From Io17-Chloro-G2 sp034420695 (GTDB taxonomy: Bacteria; Chloroflexota; Dehalococcoidia; Lucifugimonadales; UBA3495), in assembly GCA_034420695.1 (NCBI GenBank), contig DAOULB010000005.1, positions 1 to 64,000 of the forward strand: a stretch of DNA of 64,000 bases. Direction: 5' to 3'. Each line of letters starts with the position of its first letter. Position 1 is the first letter of the stretch. Shown piece by piece: positions 24,679-33,700 of this stretch. Under the pieces are notes generated by a model. It made no database searches. It was not told the origin of the DNA and saw nothing but the letters and a program-made list of their open reading frames with translations. A program made the position numbers and the translations under genes.

Positions 24679-25238
24679 TCATTTTGTGAGGAATTCCTAG
24701 TCAACGCTTTCCATTGCGTCATGACCCAGTTGGAGTTTTTCCTAGTGGATGTGACCTCTTCCTTCTTGAGCATGTAGGTCGCGAGGAGCTGGGTCCCGCC
24801 TTGGTCAGCCATATCCACGTCCCACGGTTGGGGCATCTACCCGGTACACTTTGACAAGCCTTTTGAGCTCCTCTGTTTGACCCAACCCCTCTGCTAATCA
24901 TCGCCGCGTCCCCCGGTGGTGCCCTCACCTGCCGCGCTCCAACACCATCCTGCCAATCCTCCGAGTCCCCGGAATCACCGGCCCAGCCAAGCCCCCGGAA
25001 ACCAAGGAGCCGGAAACGCGCCCCGTTTACTGACACTTCGCCCTTGCCATCCAGGATTGCAGCTCTCTAGCATCAATTTCAGGGCTTCTTGCGGAACCCA
25101 TCCGCGGCGGCTCAATCCAATAAGCCACTGAGGCCACCGGGAGTCCAATGCCCAACAGTCGGACCCAAGGAAACCCTTTCAAGCTCAAGTCCCTCCAACT
25201 CGGTGCTCACCTCTCCCCGGACTTCGTTGGCCCCTCCA

Positions 25239-25297
25239 AACCCCTAAAGTGGTGGAAAATGGCGGGAAATGGTGGGGAATTTAGAATTCTCGGCCCC
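25239..25297 (+). repeat. Purine-rich 58-bp repeat, copy B
   Basis: From AACCCCTAAAGTGG through GAAAATGGCGGGAAATGG to GGGGAATTTAGAATTCTC and GGCCCC. Same plan as the copy at 1791-1850 (AATTTAGAA core shared). Confidence 0.75.
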
Positions 25298-25336
25298 AGC
25301 TTTGCTCGCAGCCCGCAGCCTCCCCGGACCCTGCTG

Positions 25337-25394
25337 AACCCGCAAAATGGAGGGAAATGAGAGGAAATGAGAGGGAAATTAAAATTTCCGGCCC
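25337..25394 (+). repeat. Purine-rich 58-bp repeat, copy C
   Basis: From AACCCGCAAAATGGAGGGAA through GAGAGGAAATGAGAGGGAA to ATTAAAATTTCCGGCCCC. Lies 40 bp after copy B and about 80 bp before the orphan gene at 25476. Confidence 0.72.
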
Positions 25395-25475
25395 CGGTCC
25401 TCCGCCGGAGTAAGCTCTGCCCATCATCGCACCCGGCAAGCCCATCAGCTAAATCGTAAAGGAGAACATCGCACC

Positions 25476-25808
25476 ATGCATCTCAATGAAATACGCCGGC
25501 GCATCGACGCCCTTCGCAGCAAGCTGGCCCTGGAACTGGCCGTTATCGAGCTCCACCGCCTGGTCTGCGAATTCGCCCTCAAGTGGGGCATCGCCTTGGC
25601 CGGAGACCAGACCGTGCCCGAACCCCACACCTTCCCCAGCAAGGTCGCCGCCACCGGCGTCAAGCTCACCTCCCACATGGGTGCCGTCAAGTACCTGGAG
25701 GAGTGCCAGACCAAGAACACCGCCCCAGAAGCCCAGAAGCTCCTCTACCGGCTGCTGCCCTGCGCCCGTGACTTCCCCTACAACGCCCTCCTCGCCCTGG
25801 ACGCCTAG
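25476..25808 (+). CDS. Orphan small protein
   Basis: A 110-residue protein that I do not recognise, with a good start: CGTAAAGGAGA ends about 10 bases before ATG 25476. The first 50 residues look like two amphipathic helices (NEIRRRIDALRSKLALEL then VIELHRLVCEFALKWG), and the rest is mixed. No signal peptide. Codon use resembles the core genes (GC-rich third positions), which supports a real gene. The GTAAAGGAG string of its ribosome site is shared with the SDR at 1920, and both genes have the purine-rich repeat upstream. Function unknown. Confidence 0.65.
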   Translation: MHLNEIRRRIDALRSKLALELAVIELHRLVCEFALKWGIALAGDQTVPEPHTFPSKVAATGVKLTSHMGAVKYLEECQTKNTAPEAQKLLYRLLPCARDFPYNALLALDA

Positions 25809-26184
25809 GGCTGGGAAGGAAAACTAGGGCCGGGAGACCTGCCGGCTGCAAGCCGGCTATACAATTCAGACCGGGAACGCCGCCAACCAGCGGGAGGCCG
25901 GGCTGCGCTTCTCTCCGACAGGAAAGGGGTAACCGTTCAGACTCGGAATGTTGCCACAATCAACTCCCCTCCTTCATCCTGGGCCTGTCGAAGGGCTTAG
26001 CCTGTTGAACCACCGCGTCTCACCTGCCCTTGGCTTGACACCCTTCCGAGGCCGAACCTACACTGCCCCTGCTGGCATCGCCCGGCAGCGGCCGGCTGTA
26101 CCTTGGCTCCCGGTCCCGCTCTGGCCGCCGGTTGATAGGTGAAACAACCCCGGGGAATCAGGCTGTTTCGGAGGGAGAGAGTCC
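25809..26184. other. Gap ahead of the TPP enzyme
   Basis: About 375 bp. It holds one short dispersed repeat (25971-25996) and presumably the TPP-enzyme promoter; no gene is recognised. Confidence 0.55.
25971..25996. repeat. Short dispersed repeat, second copy
   Basis: CATCCTGGGCCTGTCGAAGG matches 8648-8672 with two changes. Confidence 0.58.
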
Positions 26185-27834
26185 ATGGATGGTGTTACCG
26201 CTATTGCCAACGTCCTCAAGATGGAGGGCGTCGATTTCGTCGCCTGTATGCCGACCAACCCCCTCATCGAGGCCCTGGCCCTGGCCGGCATCCGCCCCAT
26301 CGTCTGTCGCCAAGAACGCACCGGGGTTCACATGGCCGACGGTTTCTCCCGCATCAACAACGGGAAGAAGACCGGCATATTCTTGGCACAGAACGGCCCA
26401 GGGGCCGAGAATGCTTTCAGCGGTGTGGCCCAAGCCTATGCCGATTCGGTCCCCATCCTCCTCCTTCCCGCCGGCGTGGCCCGGGACCGCCAAGGCGTGC
26501 ACCCCAATTTCAATCCCACCCGTAGCTATGAGTCCGTCACCAAGTGGTCGGCCACCATCAATTCCGCCGACCGGATTCCTGAACTGATGCGCCGTGCCTA
26601 CACCAAGCTGCGAGGTGGGCGTCCCGGACCGGTGCTATTGGAAGTCCCCTCCGACGTCGCCACCGAGCAGTTGGACGAGACCAAGTTCGACTACGAGGTT
26701 CCCTTGGCGGTGCGCACCGCCGCCGATCCCGAGGCGGTTTCCCGTGCGGCCCGCGCCTTGCTGGCCTCCAACCGCCCCATTATTCAAGCAGGACAAGGGG
26801 TTCTGTATTCGGAAGCTACTGATGAACTGGTCAAAGTTGCTGAATTCCTCCAAGCGCCGGTGATGACCACCTTGCCGGGAAAGAGCGGCTTCCCGGAGGA
26901 CCACCCCCTCTCCGTGGGCTCCGGCGGGAGCAGCACCACCGGGGGCGTCTACCACTACCTGACCCGGGCCGACCTCGTCTTCGGCATTGGGTGTAGCATG
27001 ACCCGCACCGGCTTTGCCACGCCGATTCCTTCCGGCAAAGTGATTATCCACTCCACCAACGACCACGACGACATCAACAAGGACATCAAGACCCAGCATC
27101 CGCTGGTCGGCGACGCCAAGCTGGTCCTCCGGCAGTTGCTGGAAGAGTTGAAACTGCAAGCGGGGTCCGAAGGACGCCCGACCGACCAGGAGCTCCACCG
27201 GGAGATCCGGGAAGCCAAGCAAAGGTGGCTGGACCAGTGGATGCCCAAGCTCACCTCCAACGAGGTCCCCCTGAACCCTTACCGGGTAATCTGGGACCTG
27301 ATGCACAACGTGGACTTGGACAACACCATTCTCACCCACGAATCGGGCAGCGCCCGGGAGTACGCCGTCCCCTTCTGGGAAGCTCGTAGCCCCCGCAGCT
27401 TCATCGGCTGGGGCAAGTCCACCCAGTTGGGCTACAGCCTCGGCTTGGCCTTGGGAGCCAAGCTTGCCGCCCCTGAGAAGCAGGTGATTAACATAATGGG
27501 CGATGCCGCCTTCGGCATGGTGGGATTGGACGTGGAAACCGCGGTCCGCTCCGGTATTCCCATTACTACCATCGTTCTGAACAACTACACCATGGCCATC
27601 TACTCCGACAGCCGCTTCCCCGAAGCGGTGCGCCGCTACGACATCAAGGGCCTCACCGGGAACTTCTCCGACGTGGCCCAAGCCTTGGGCGCCTTCAGCG
27701 AACGCATCACCGAGCCCGGCGAAATCGTGCCCGCCATCAAGCGGGCCCAGGAAATGAACCGCTCCGGCAGGACTGCCCTGTTGGAATTCATTACCAAGGA
27801 AGAGGGAGACTACTCCAAGTTCCAATTCAGTTAG
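26185..27834 (+). CDS. Thiamine-pyrophosphate enzyme, acetolactate-synthase-like
   Basis: A 549-residue TPP enzyme of the acetolactate synthase/benzoylformate decarboxylase superfamily. Glu44 in RQERTGVHMADG is the residue that activates TPP. The central domain starts near 190 (ALLASNRPIIQAGQG). The C-terminal PP domain has the metal and TPP motif MGDAAFGMVGLD near residues 437-448, with LNNYT about 27 residues later. It has full family length. It is not an obvious IlvB: no regulatory subunit or ilv gene is nearby, and the neighbours are amidohydrolases and a VOC protein. A role as a 2-oxo-acid decarboxylase or C-C lyase in a catabolic cluster is more likely. Start ATG 26185. Confidence 0.9.
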   Translation: MDGVTAIANVLKMEGVDFVACMPTNPLIEALALAGIRPIVCRQERTGVHMADGFSRINNGKKTGIFLAQNGPGAENAFSGVAQAYADSVPILLLPAGVARDRQGVHPNFNPTRSYESVTKWSATINSADRIPELMRRAYTKLRGGRPGPVLLEVPSDVATEQLDETKFDYEVPLAVRTAADPEAVSRAARALLASNRPIIQAGQGVLYSEATDELVKVAEFLQAPVMTTLPGKSGFPEDHPLSVGSGGSSTTGGVYHYLTRADLVFGIGCSMTRTGFATPIPSGKVIIHSTNDHDDINKDIKTQHPLVGDAKLVLRQLLEELKLQAGSEGRPTDQELHREIREAKQRWLDQWMPKLTSNEVPLNPYRVIWDLMHNVDLDNTILTHESGSAREYAVPFWEARSPRSFIGWGKSTQLGYSLGLALGAKLAAPEKQVINIMGDAAFGMVGLDVETAVRSGIPITTIVLNNYTMAIYSDSRFPEAVRRYDIKGLTGNFSDVAQALGAFSERITEPGEIVPAIKRAQEMNRSGRTALLEFITKEEGDYSKFQFS

Positions 27835-28000
27835 ACCTCCGGGGATATCCAGGTTTTGACCCAGCCCTGGCCGGTAGCTGGCAGAGGTTGTCAAGGGTAA
27901 AATCTGGTATTACTATTGGCGATGATTCGCCTTTCGGGGCGCTGGAAGATTCAGGTAGATTTAGGTTAAATCTGTCTTTAGGAAAGAGTTGGAGGAGGCT

Positions 28001-29200
28001 ATGGCTAAGCTGTACGAGCTAATGTCCAGTGATGGGCATCTGGAAGTCCCACCGGAACGCTGGACCCACCGGGTTCCCGAAAAGTACCGGGACCGGGCGC
28101 CGAAGAACATCACCCTTCCCGATGGCGGCGATGCCATCATCATCGAAGGTCAGCCCCTCAGGGAAGCCAATTTCTTGGACCTGCGGGCCGGGCGGGCCGC
28201 CGGCCAGTGGCAGCCCTTCGGTCTCCGGGTGGAAGGGGCCGCCGGCATCGGCAGCCCCGAGCAAAGAGTGCAGGAGCAGGACGAAGACGGCCTCGGCGCG
28301 GAAGTCCTCTTCCCGGCCATGGTCGCCGGCCCCTCCCTCTGGCGCAACATCAGCCACGACGAAGTCTTCCGGGCGATGATTAGGGCCTACAACGACTGGC
28401 TGGGCGAAGAGTACTGCTCGGCGGACCGGGATAGGCTAATCGGGCTGGGTATCATCCCCATGACCAACCTGAACGACGCCATAGAGGAGCTGTACCACAT
28501 CAAGGACTTGGGTCTGAAGGGCGTCGTATTGACCTCCTTCCCCAACGGCAAGGCCTACCCAATGCCCGAAGATGACAAGTTCTGGGCTGCCGCGGTTGAA
28601 ATGGGAATGCCTCTGACCGTCCATGTCACCTTCGACCGCAACGGCGCCCGGGGAAGCCAGCCCACCTTCGTCTATCCCAACAGCGATGCCGAGACTATGA
28701 GCAAGGTCCGCCGCCCTCTCCTTGAGTGGATGTGCAACTTTGGCTTGGCTCCCTCCGTGGGGATCACCCAGATGATTTTCTCCGGCGTGTTCGACCGCTT
28801 CCCGGAGATGAAGATGTTCTTCGCCGAGACCCGGTTGGGGTGGGTGCCCTTCTGGATGGAACACGCCGACCTGTGGTATCACCGCCACATCGGCTGGGCC
28901 GAAGAAATACTGGGGTTCCAGCCCCTGAAGCGGCTGCCCAGCGAGTATGTCAAGGACCACATCTACTTCAGCGTTCAGTACGAGTCCGTCGCTGTGGAAC
29001 TGCGCCATCACGTCGGCGTCGACCACATCATGTTCGCCACCGACTTCCCCCACATCGAGTGCGAGTGGCCCGACACCAGGCCCATCGTGGACCGTATCTA
29101 CGCCGACGTGCCCGAAGAGGAGCGGCACCGCATCTGGGCTGGCAACTGCATCGACTACTTCAAGCTGGAACAGACGGCCAAAACCAAAGTGCCCGCCTAG
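28001..29200 (+). CDS. Amidohydrolase family (ACMSD-like) metal hydrolase
   Basis: A 399-residue TIM-barrel hydrolase or decarboxylase of the amidohydrolase-2 family. I chose ATG 28001 because GGAGGAGG lies directly upstream; the TTG four codons earlier overlaps it. The N-terminal metal motif is DGH (SSDGHLEVP, residues 11-13) instead of HxH, which is usual in this subgroup. A second His is in LTVHVTF near residue 209 and the catalytic Asp in FATDFPHIECEWP near 347. These enzymes hydrolyse or decarboxylate aromatic-type acids. It sits 166 bp after the TPP enzyme and 101 bp before a second amidohydrolase, with a terminator between them. Confidence 0.88.
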   Translation: MAKLYELMSSDGHLEVPPERWTHRVPEKYRDRAPKNITLPDGGDAIIIEGQPLREANFLDLRAGRAAGQWQPFGLRVEGAAGIGSPEQRVQEQDEDGLGAEVLFPAMVAGPSLWRNISHDEVFRAMIRAYNDWLGEEYCSADRDRLIGLGIIPMTNLNDAIEELYHIKDLGLKGVVLTSFPNGKAYPMPEDDKFWAAAVEMGMPLTVHVTFDRNGARGSQPTFVYPNSDAETMSKVRRPLLEWMCNFGLAPSVGITQMIFSGVFDRFPEMKMFFAETRLGWVPFWMEHADLWYHRHIGWAEEILGFQPLKRLPSEYVKDHIYFSVQYESVAVELRHHVGVDHIMFATDFPHIECEWPDTRPIVDRIYADVPEEERHRIWAGNCIDYFKLEQTAKTKVPA

Positions 29201-29229
29201 GGCCACTTCCCTTTTCCGAGGGTCAACAC

Positions 29230-29270
29230 GCGCCCCCTCTCCCATCACTTGGGGAGGGGGCGCCGGTTTT
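29230..29270 (+). terminator. Rho-independent terminator
   Basis: GCGCCCCCTCTCCC pairs with GGGGAGGGGGCGC (one bulge), followed by CGGTTTT. It lies between the two amidohydrolase genes, so these are probably separate or attenuated units. Confidence 0.75.
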
Positions 29271-29301
29271 CTCACGCTGGCCGGGGAGGCGATAACTGAC
29301 C

Positions 29302-30102
29302 ATGAGAATCGATGTGCACACCCACGTTTGGCCGGACCGCATCGCCGCCATCGCCTTGGACTCCATGACCAAGGACCTGGGGTTTGAAGCGGTCGCTCCC
29401 AACACCGTTGACTCCCTCAAGGAACACATGCGCCGCTCCGGCGTCGATAAGTCGGTGGTGCTGGGGCTGGTGGAACGCCCTGACCAAGTCACCCGGGCCA
29501 ACGAGTGGCTCATCAGCATCCAGGATGACATGATTGTGCCCTTCGGCGCCATGCACCCCGATTTCGAGGACAAGGCCGGAGAAATTAGCCGGCTGCGCCA
29601 AAACGGCATCAAGGGCATCAAGCTGCATCCTGTGGTGAACAGCTTCTACCCCGACGACCCCCGCATGTTCCCCGTGTACGAGGAGCTGGGTGAGGACATG
29701 GTCCTGGAAATCCACTCCGGCCGGTTTCCCGGCATTAGTCCCGAAGCTCCGGTTTACGCCGCGCCGGAACGGATTATGAAAGTCGTCGAGCAGTTCCCCA
29801 AATTGAAGGTAATGGCCCTCCACTTGGGAGGCTTCTACATGCTGGACGAAGCCGAACGTGAACTCCTGGGCCGGGAAAACGTCTTCATCGACACCACTTG
29901 GCCCCCTTCCCTGAGGGAAGTCATCCCCGAAACCCTGTCGGCCATCATCAACAAGCACGGTGGACACCGCGTCTGTTTCGGCACCGACTTCCCCCTTGCC
30001 AGCCAAGCCGCCGACGCCGCCTACATCCAGAGCCTGGGCCTGTCCGGCGCCGAGACCGAGGGCATCCTGGGGGAGAACGCCCGTGAGTTCATTGGCCTGT
30101 AA
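29302..30102 (+). CDS. Amidohydrolase family protein, short form
   Basis: A 266-residue TIM-barrel metal hydrolase, shorter than the previous gene. HTH in RIDVHTHVWP (residues 6-8) is the first metal pair. KLHPVV (near 111-116), LEIHSG (near 135-140) and LHLGGF (near 174-179) supply further His residues, and GTDFPL (near 229-234) the catalytic Asp. It resembles 4-oxalomesaconate hydratase or ACMSD-like small amidohydrolases. It begins at ATG 29302, and the neighbouring VOC gene converges on its end. A role in breakdown of aromatic or other organic acids together with the preceding genes is inference. Confidence 0.87.
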   Translation: MRIDVHTHVWPDRIAAIALDSMTKDLGFEAVAPNTVDSLKEHMRRSGVDKSVVLGLVERPDQVTRANEWLISIQDDMIVPFGAMHPDFEDKAGEISRLRQNGIKGIKLHPVVNSFYPDDPRMFPVYEELGEDMVLEIHSGRFPGISPEAPVYAAPERIMKVVEQFPKLKVMALHLGGFYMLDEAERELLGRENVFIDTTWPPSLREVIPETLSAIINKHGGHRVCFGTDFPLASQAADAAYIQSLGLSGAETEGILGENAREFIGL

Positions 30103-30127
30103 GCCAGTTGTAACCGCGACGCCTGGG

Positions 30128-30529
30128 CTAGCTCCGCTTCAGGGAACTGGCCTCCGTCAGGTGCATCCCCAGCCCGGCCGTGAACTTGGAGTCGAAGTAA
30201 ATCAGCCGGTATCCCATGAAGTTGGTATTGGGCGCCTCGCTGTTGAACTGGTAGCCCTTGGCCTTGAAATCGGCCACCGCCTGGTCCAGGTTGTCCACCA
30301 CGTAGCCCACGTGATGATAAACGTGGCCGTTCCCGTTGGTCAGGCTCGACCGGTCGTTGGGCTGGATCAGCTCCACCTCCACCTCTCCGGCTTGGATGAA
30401 GGCTATCTCGCCCAGCCTGCCCGCCGCGCCCCTGCCCGACTGCTTTGCCCCGAAGGTCCTGACGTACAGGTCCACCGCTTCGTCCAAGTCAGGGACCAAA
30501 TACCCTACGTGGTGCACCTTGAGTAGCAT
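30128..30529 (-). CDS. VOC-family protein (methylmalonyl-CoA epimerase/glyoxalase-like)
   Basis: A 133-residue vicinal-oxygen-chelate protein with two beta-alpha-beta-beta-beta modules. His6 or His7 in VHHVGYLVPDLD, Glu in VEVELIQP and His in HHVGYVVDNLD (about 71-81) are candidate metal ligands. Spacing is like methylmalonyl-CoA epimerase, but identity is uncertain. AGGAGG lies just ahead of ATG 30529. Convergent with the amidohydrolase. It may act on an intermediate of the same catabolic cluster. Confidence 0.82.
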   Translation of the reverse strand: MLLKVHHVGYLVPDLDEAVDLYVRTFGAKQSGRGAAGRLGEIAFIQAGEVEVELIQPNDRSSLTNGNGHVYHHVGYVVDNLDQAVADFKAKGYQFNSEAPNTNFMGYRLIYFDSKFTAGLGMHLTEASSLKRS

Positions 30530-30702
30530 GCTTCCTCCTTGCCCGTGGTGCGGAGCCCCTCAATTGTCCCCGCGAATTGCCGGGTGCTGAGGCAATAACT
30601 ATACCCCCATCGGGCCAAGAATACCTAACCGGTTCTCAAGGGAGGACTAAACAGACCTGAAAACTTACCCGCCTGCTGGCTTGAAGCGGTTCGAAAACCC
30701 TC

Positions 30703-33700
30703 CTAACTCCCCCGGAAAAGCTCGTGCCGGAGCTTCAATGCCCGGCTTGCCAGCAGCGTACACGCCAGCAGGCTGGCAGCGCCTCCGGAAAAAATGCTGA
30801 CCGCCGCAACCGTCATAGCTCTTCCGCTGCGTGCTGGGATGACGGTGGGCTCAATTGTCGGCTGCAGAGGCTGTGGAGGTCTGAGCTCCAAGGCGACAGA
30901 ATCAACCCCAAGCCCCGTTGCCCCCGGCTCCTGTGTGCCAACGGGAATCGCTGAGGGCGGCGTACCTGCCGGGTTTTCCTGGGTTGAAGGCTGGGATTCA
31001 GTGCGGAGGGACACGTCCTGTTGCTCTGGGAGCAGGGACTCCTCTTCCGGAGCAAGGTTTCCTGCATCGTGGTTTGCAGCAGCCCCATTCGCAACTGGTG
31101 TCGGCAGAGGTTCGGGAGTCCTGGCCGGGAGCAAAGTGGGGGTCTGGGTTGGAGCAGGGGTGCCTGTCGGCTGTGGTGTGGGTGTAGGCATTAGCGTAGG
31201 CGTAGGCACAAGAGTTGGCGTAACTGTAGGGCGCAGAGTAGGTGTTGGAGTAGCAGTCGGAATCACCGTCGGAGTTGGAAGGAGAGTCGAAGTGGGCATG
31301 AGCGTCGGGGTCAGAGAAACTGTGGGTCCCACCGTAGGAGTGGTTGTGCCGGTGGGGGTGGGAATCAAAGGGTTGCCGATTCCAGGGTGGCGGGTTGGCG
31401 TGGGTGAATGAGTCGGTGTATACGTGGGAGCCAAGGTAGGAATGGGCGTAGGTGTTGGCTCTGCTGGCGGACTTCCTGTGGGAAGCGGAGTGGGACCTTC
31501 CGGAATCCCAATCTGGGGAGGCCGTTGATTGGGAGCATGGGCAGAGTCTGACACCGTAACGTCAGTGACAATCAATGTGACGTCCATCCGGTCCGATGTC
31601 ACGAAGCCATCGCTAACAATCACCTCAACGTTGTAGATATTGTCTATATTCTGGTCCACAGGATTCTCGTAGTCCAGGATGTACCCACTCCCCATTACTA
31701 TCTGACCACTATCGGCTTTGATGTCCAGGACCCGCGAATCTTCTCCTAGTAAACCGTATGAGAGCCGGTCGCCGTCGTCATCTTCGGCAACATATGGCCT
31801 GCCCAAGGGTTCGCCGGCAGACGGACCTTCTGACACTGTGATCTGGGAGGGAAGAGTTCTTCGGTCAAAGCGTGGCGCACGGTTGGGCATGGTTCTGGCT
31901 TCGCTTGCAAAAGACCATCTGCCCCGCCCCTCGTTGTTAATCGCCCTGGCAGCAACCTCATAGTACTTGCCTCTCGAGAGGCCGGAGATTGTAGTTGAGG
32001 TTTGGGGCGCTTCAACCGTAACCCTGGCATCGGTGCCGATGCCCCTGATTCCATACCTGATTTCGTAGCCTGTGATTGGAGGGCCCAAATTGTCCGGGAC
32101 TTCCCAGGAGACTCTAACCTGCTCGACTTCGCCTTTCACAGAAATGGATTTAGTCATCTCCGGCGCTTCTCTGGGAGTGTCGCGTACTATGATAGTCACT
32201 TCTATGGAAGCCTCCCCGCCAAAGCCGTCTACGGCGGTGATGGACACTTGGTACCTGTTCAGTGCTTCGTAGTTGAGTGGGGCCCTGACCTTCAGTTGTC
32301 CTGAGACGGCGTCAATGATGAACGAAGGAGCATCCGGCCCGTCAAGGAAGTATGCCAGCGTGTCTCCGTCGGCATCGTTGGCTTGCACCGGCGGGCCAAT
32401 GTTCATACCGGCTGCCGAGTTCTCTGAGATGCGCCGAACCGCCTCGGTTGACGGGAAGGCTGGAGTCCGGTTCCTTGGTTTCACTACAGCGGTGGATGGG
32501 CTGTAGACACGTCCGCTTTCATCCAACTGGTTCTGGTAATGGACCACCGCTCTTAGTAGTTTCCCCAGATCACTTGCCGAAACCAAGTAAGAATTGGAGG
32601 TGGCCCCGCTTATATCTGTCCAAGCTGGACTTTTGGACGCGTTAGACCGCTGCCACTGCCAGCCTATAGAGGCCACCTCATTTTGCTCGTCTGCCAGGGA
32701 AGCAGACACTATCATTCCGACCCTGGGCTCTGTGGGAAGCAGGGTCACCGGCCCCACTTCTTCCACATTTGATACCTCAATGGTGACGTCCATCTTGTCG
32801 GAACTCCCGAAATCGTCCTTGGCAGATACCTTGATGTTGTAGATATTGTCTCTGTTCTTGTCTGCAGGCTTCTCATAGTCCAAAGAGTAGCCTTCGGCCA
32901 CTCCGATTTGTCCGGTGCGAATATCAATTGCCAGAGCTGTCGAGTCCTCCCCCGAAATCGAATAGGTAACAATGTCACCGTCATCGTCCTCAGCAGAATA
33001 TGGATCGCCTATGGGGTCGCCGGAGGAACTGCCCTCCTTGACCAGCAGGGTGGACGGAAGAGACTCGCGAACAAAAAGGGGAGCCCGATTGGGCTGCACA
33101 TGGGCTTCTGATTCTGGTGACCATGGGCTGACCCCATCGTCGTTGATGGCTCGCATGCTGACCAGATATTTCTTGCCTCTGTGCATTTCACTGAGAGTAG
33201 CCATGGTTTGCGAACCGTCGAAGTCGACAGTGACCTTGGAGCCGCTGCCCTTAATCCCATATCGAACTTCGTAGCCCGTGATGGCCGGACCCGGATTGGA
33301 TGGAGGGGTCCAAGAAACACCAATTTGCTCGAATCCGCCAAATACAGTGGGTTGGTCTGGCTGTTCTGGTACCTCTCCTCTCACGTCGACCAAATTGATT
33401 GTGACTTCAACGGAAACCGAACCTTCATAGCCATCATCCGCGGAGACGCTTAAGCTGAAACTGCTTTTCGATTCATAGTTGAGAGGCGACTTACTTTCGA
33501 GTTGCCCCGAGTTTGTATCTATCGCAAAGGAAGAAGCGTCGTCGCCGGACATGGAGTAGGTCAGCGCGTCATTGTCCGCATCGGTGGCCTGGATTGGCTG
33601 GCCGATGGGAGTGCCAGCTTCCGAGTTCTCCTCCGCCGACCGTTCAGTTTCGAGTGATGGGAAGGTTGGCGCATTGTTTCTAGGTCCCACCGCTGACGTA

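Larger units (their letters stand above)
24597..25475. other. Gene desert with hairpin and repeats
   Basis: Nearly 880 bp without a convincing gene. It contains a hairpin (24650-24678) just after the orphan gene, a weakly open minus-strand stretch at 24606-24836 with no recognisable product and no good ribosome site (possibly gene debris), and two copies of the purine-rich repeat (25239-25297 and 25337-25394) ahead of the next gene. Confidence 0.6.

Noticed and set aside
24606..25036. Two overlapping minus-strand frames in the gene desert
   Set aside because: No ribosome site, no recognisable domain, composition unlike the neighbouring genes; at best gene debris.
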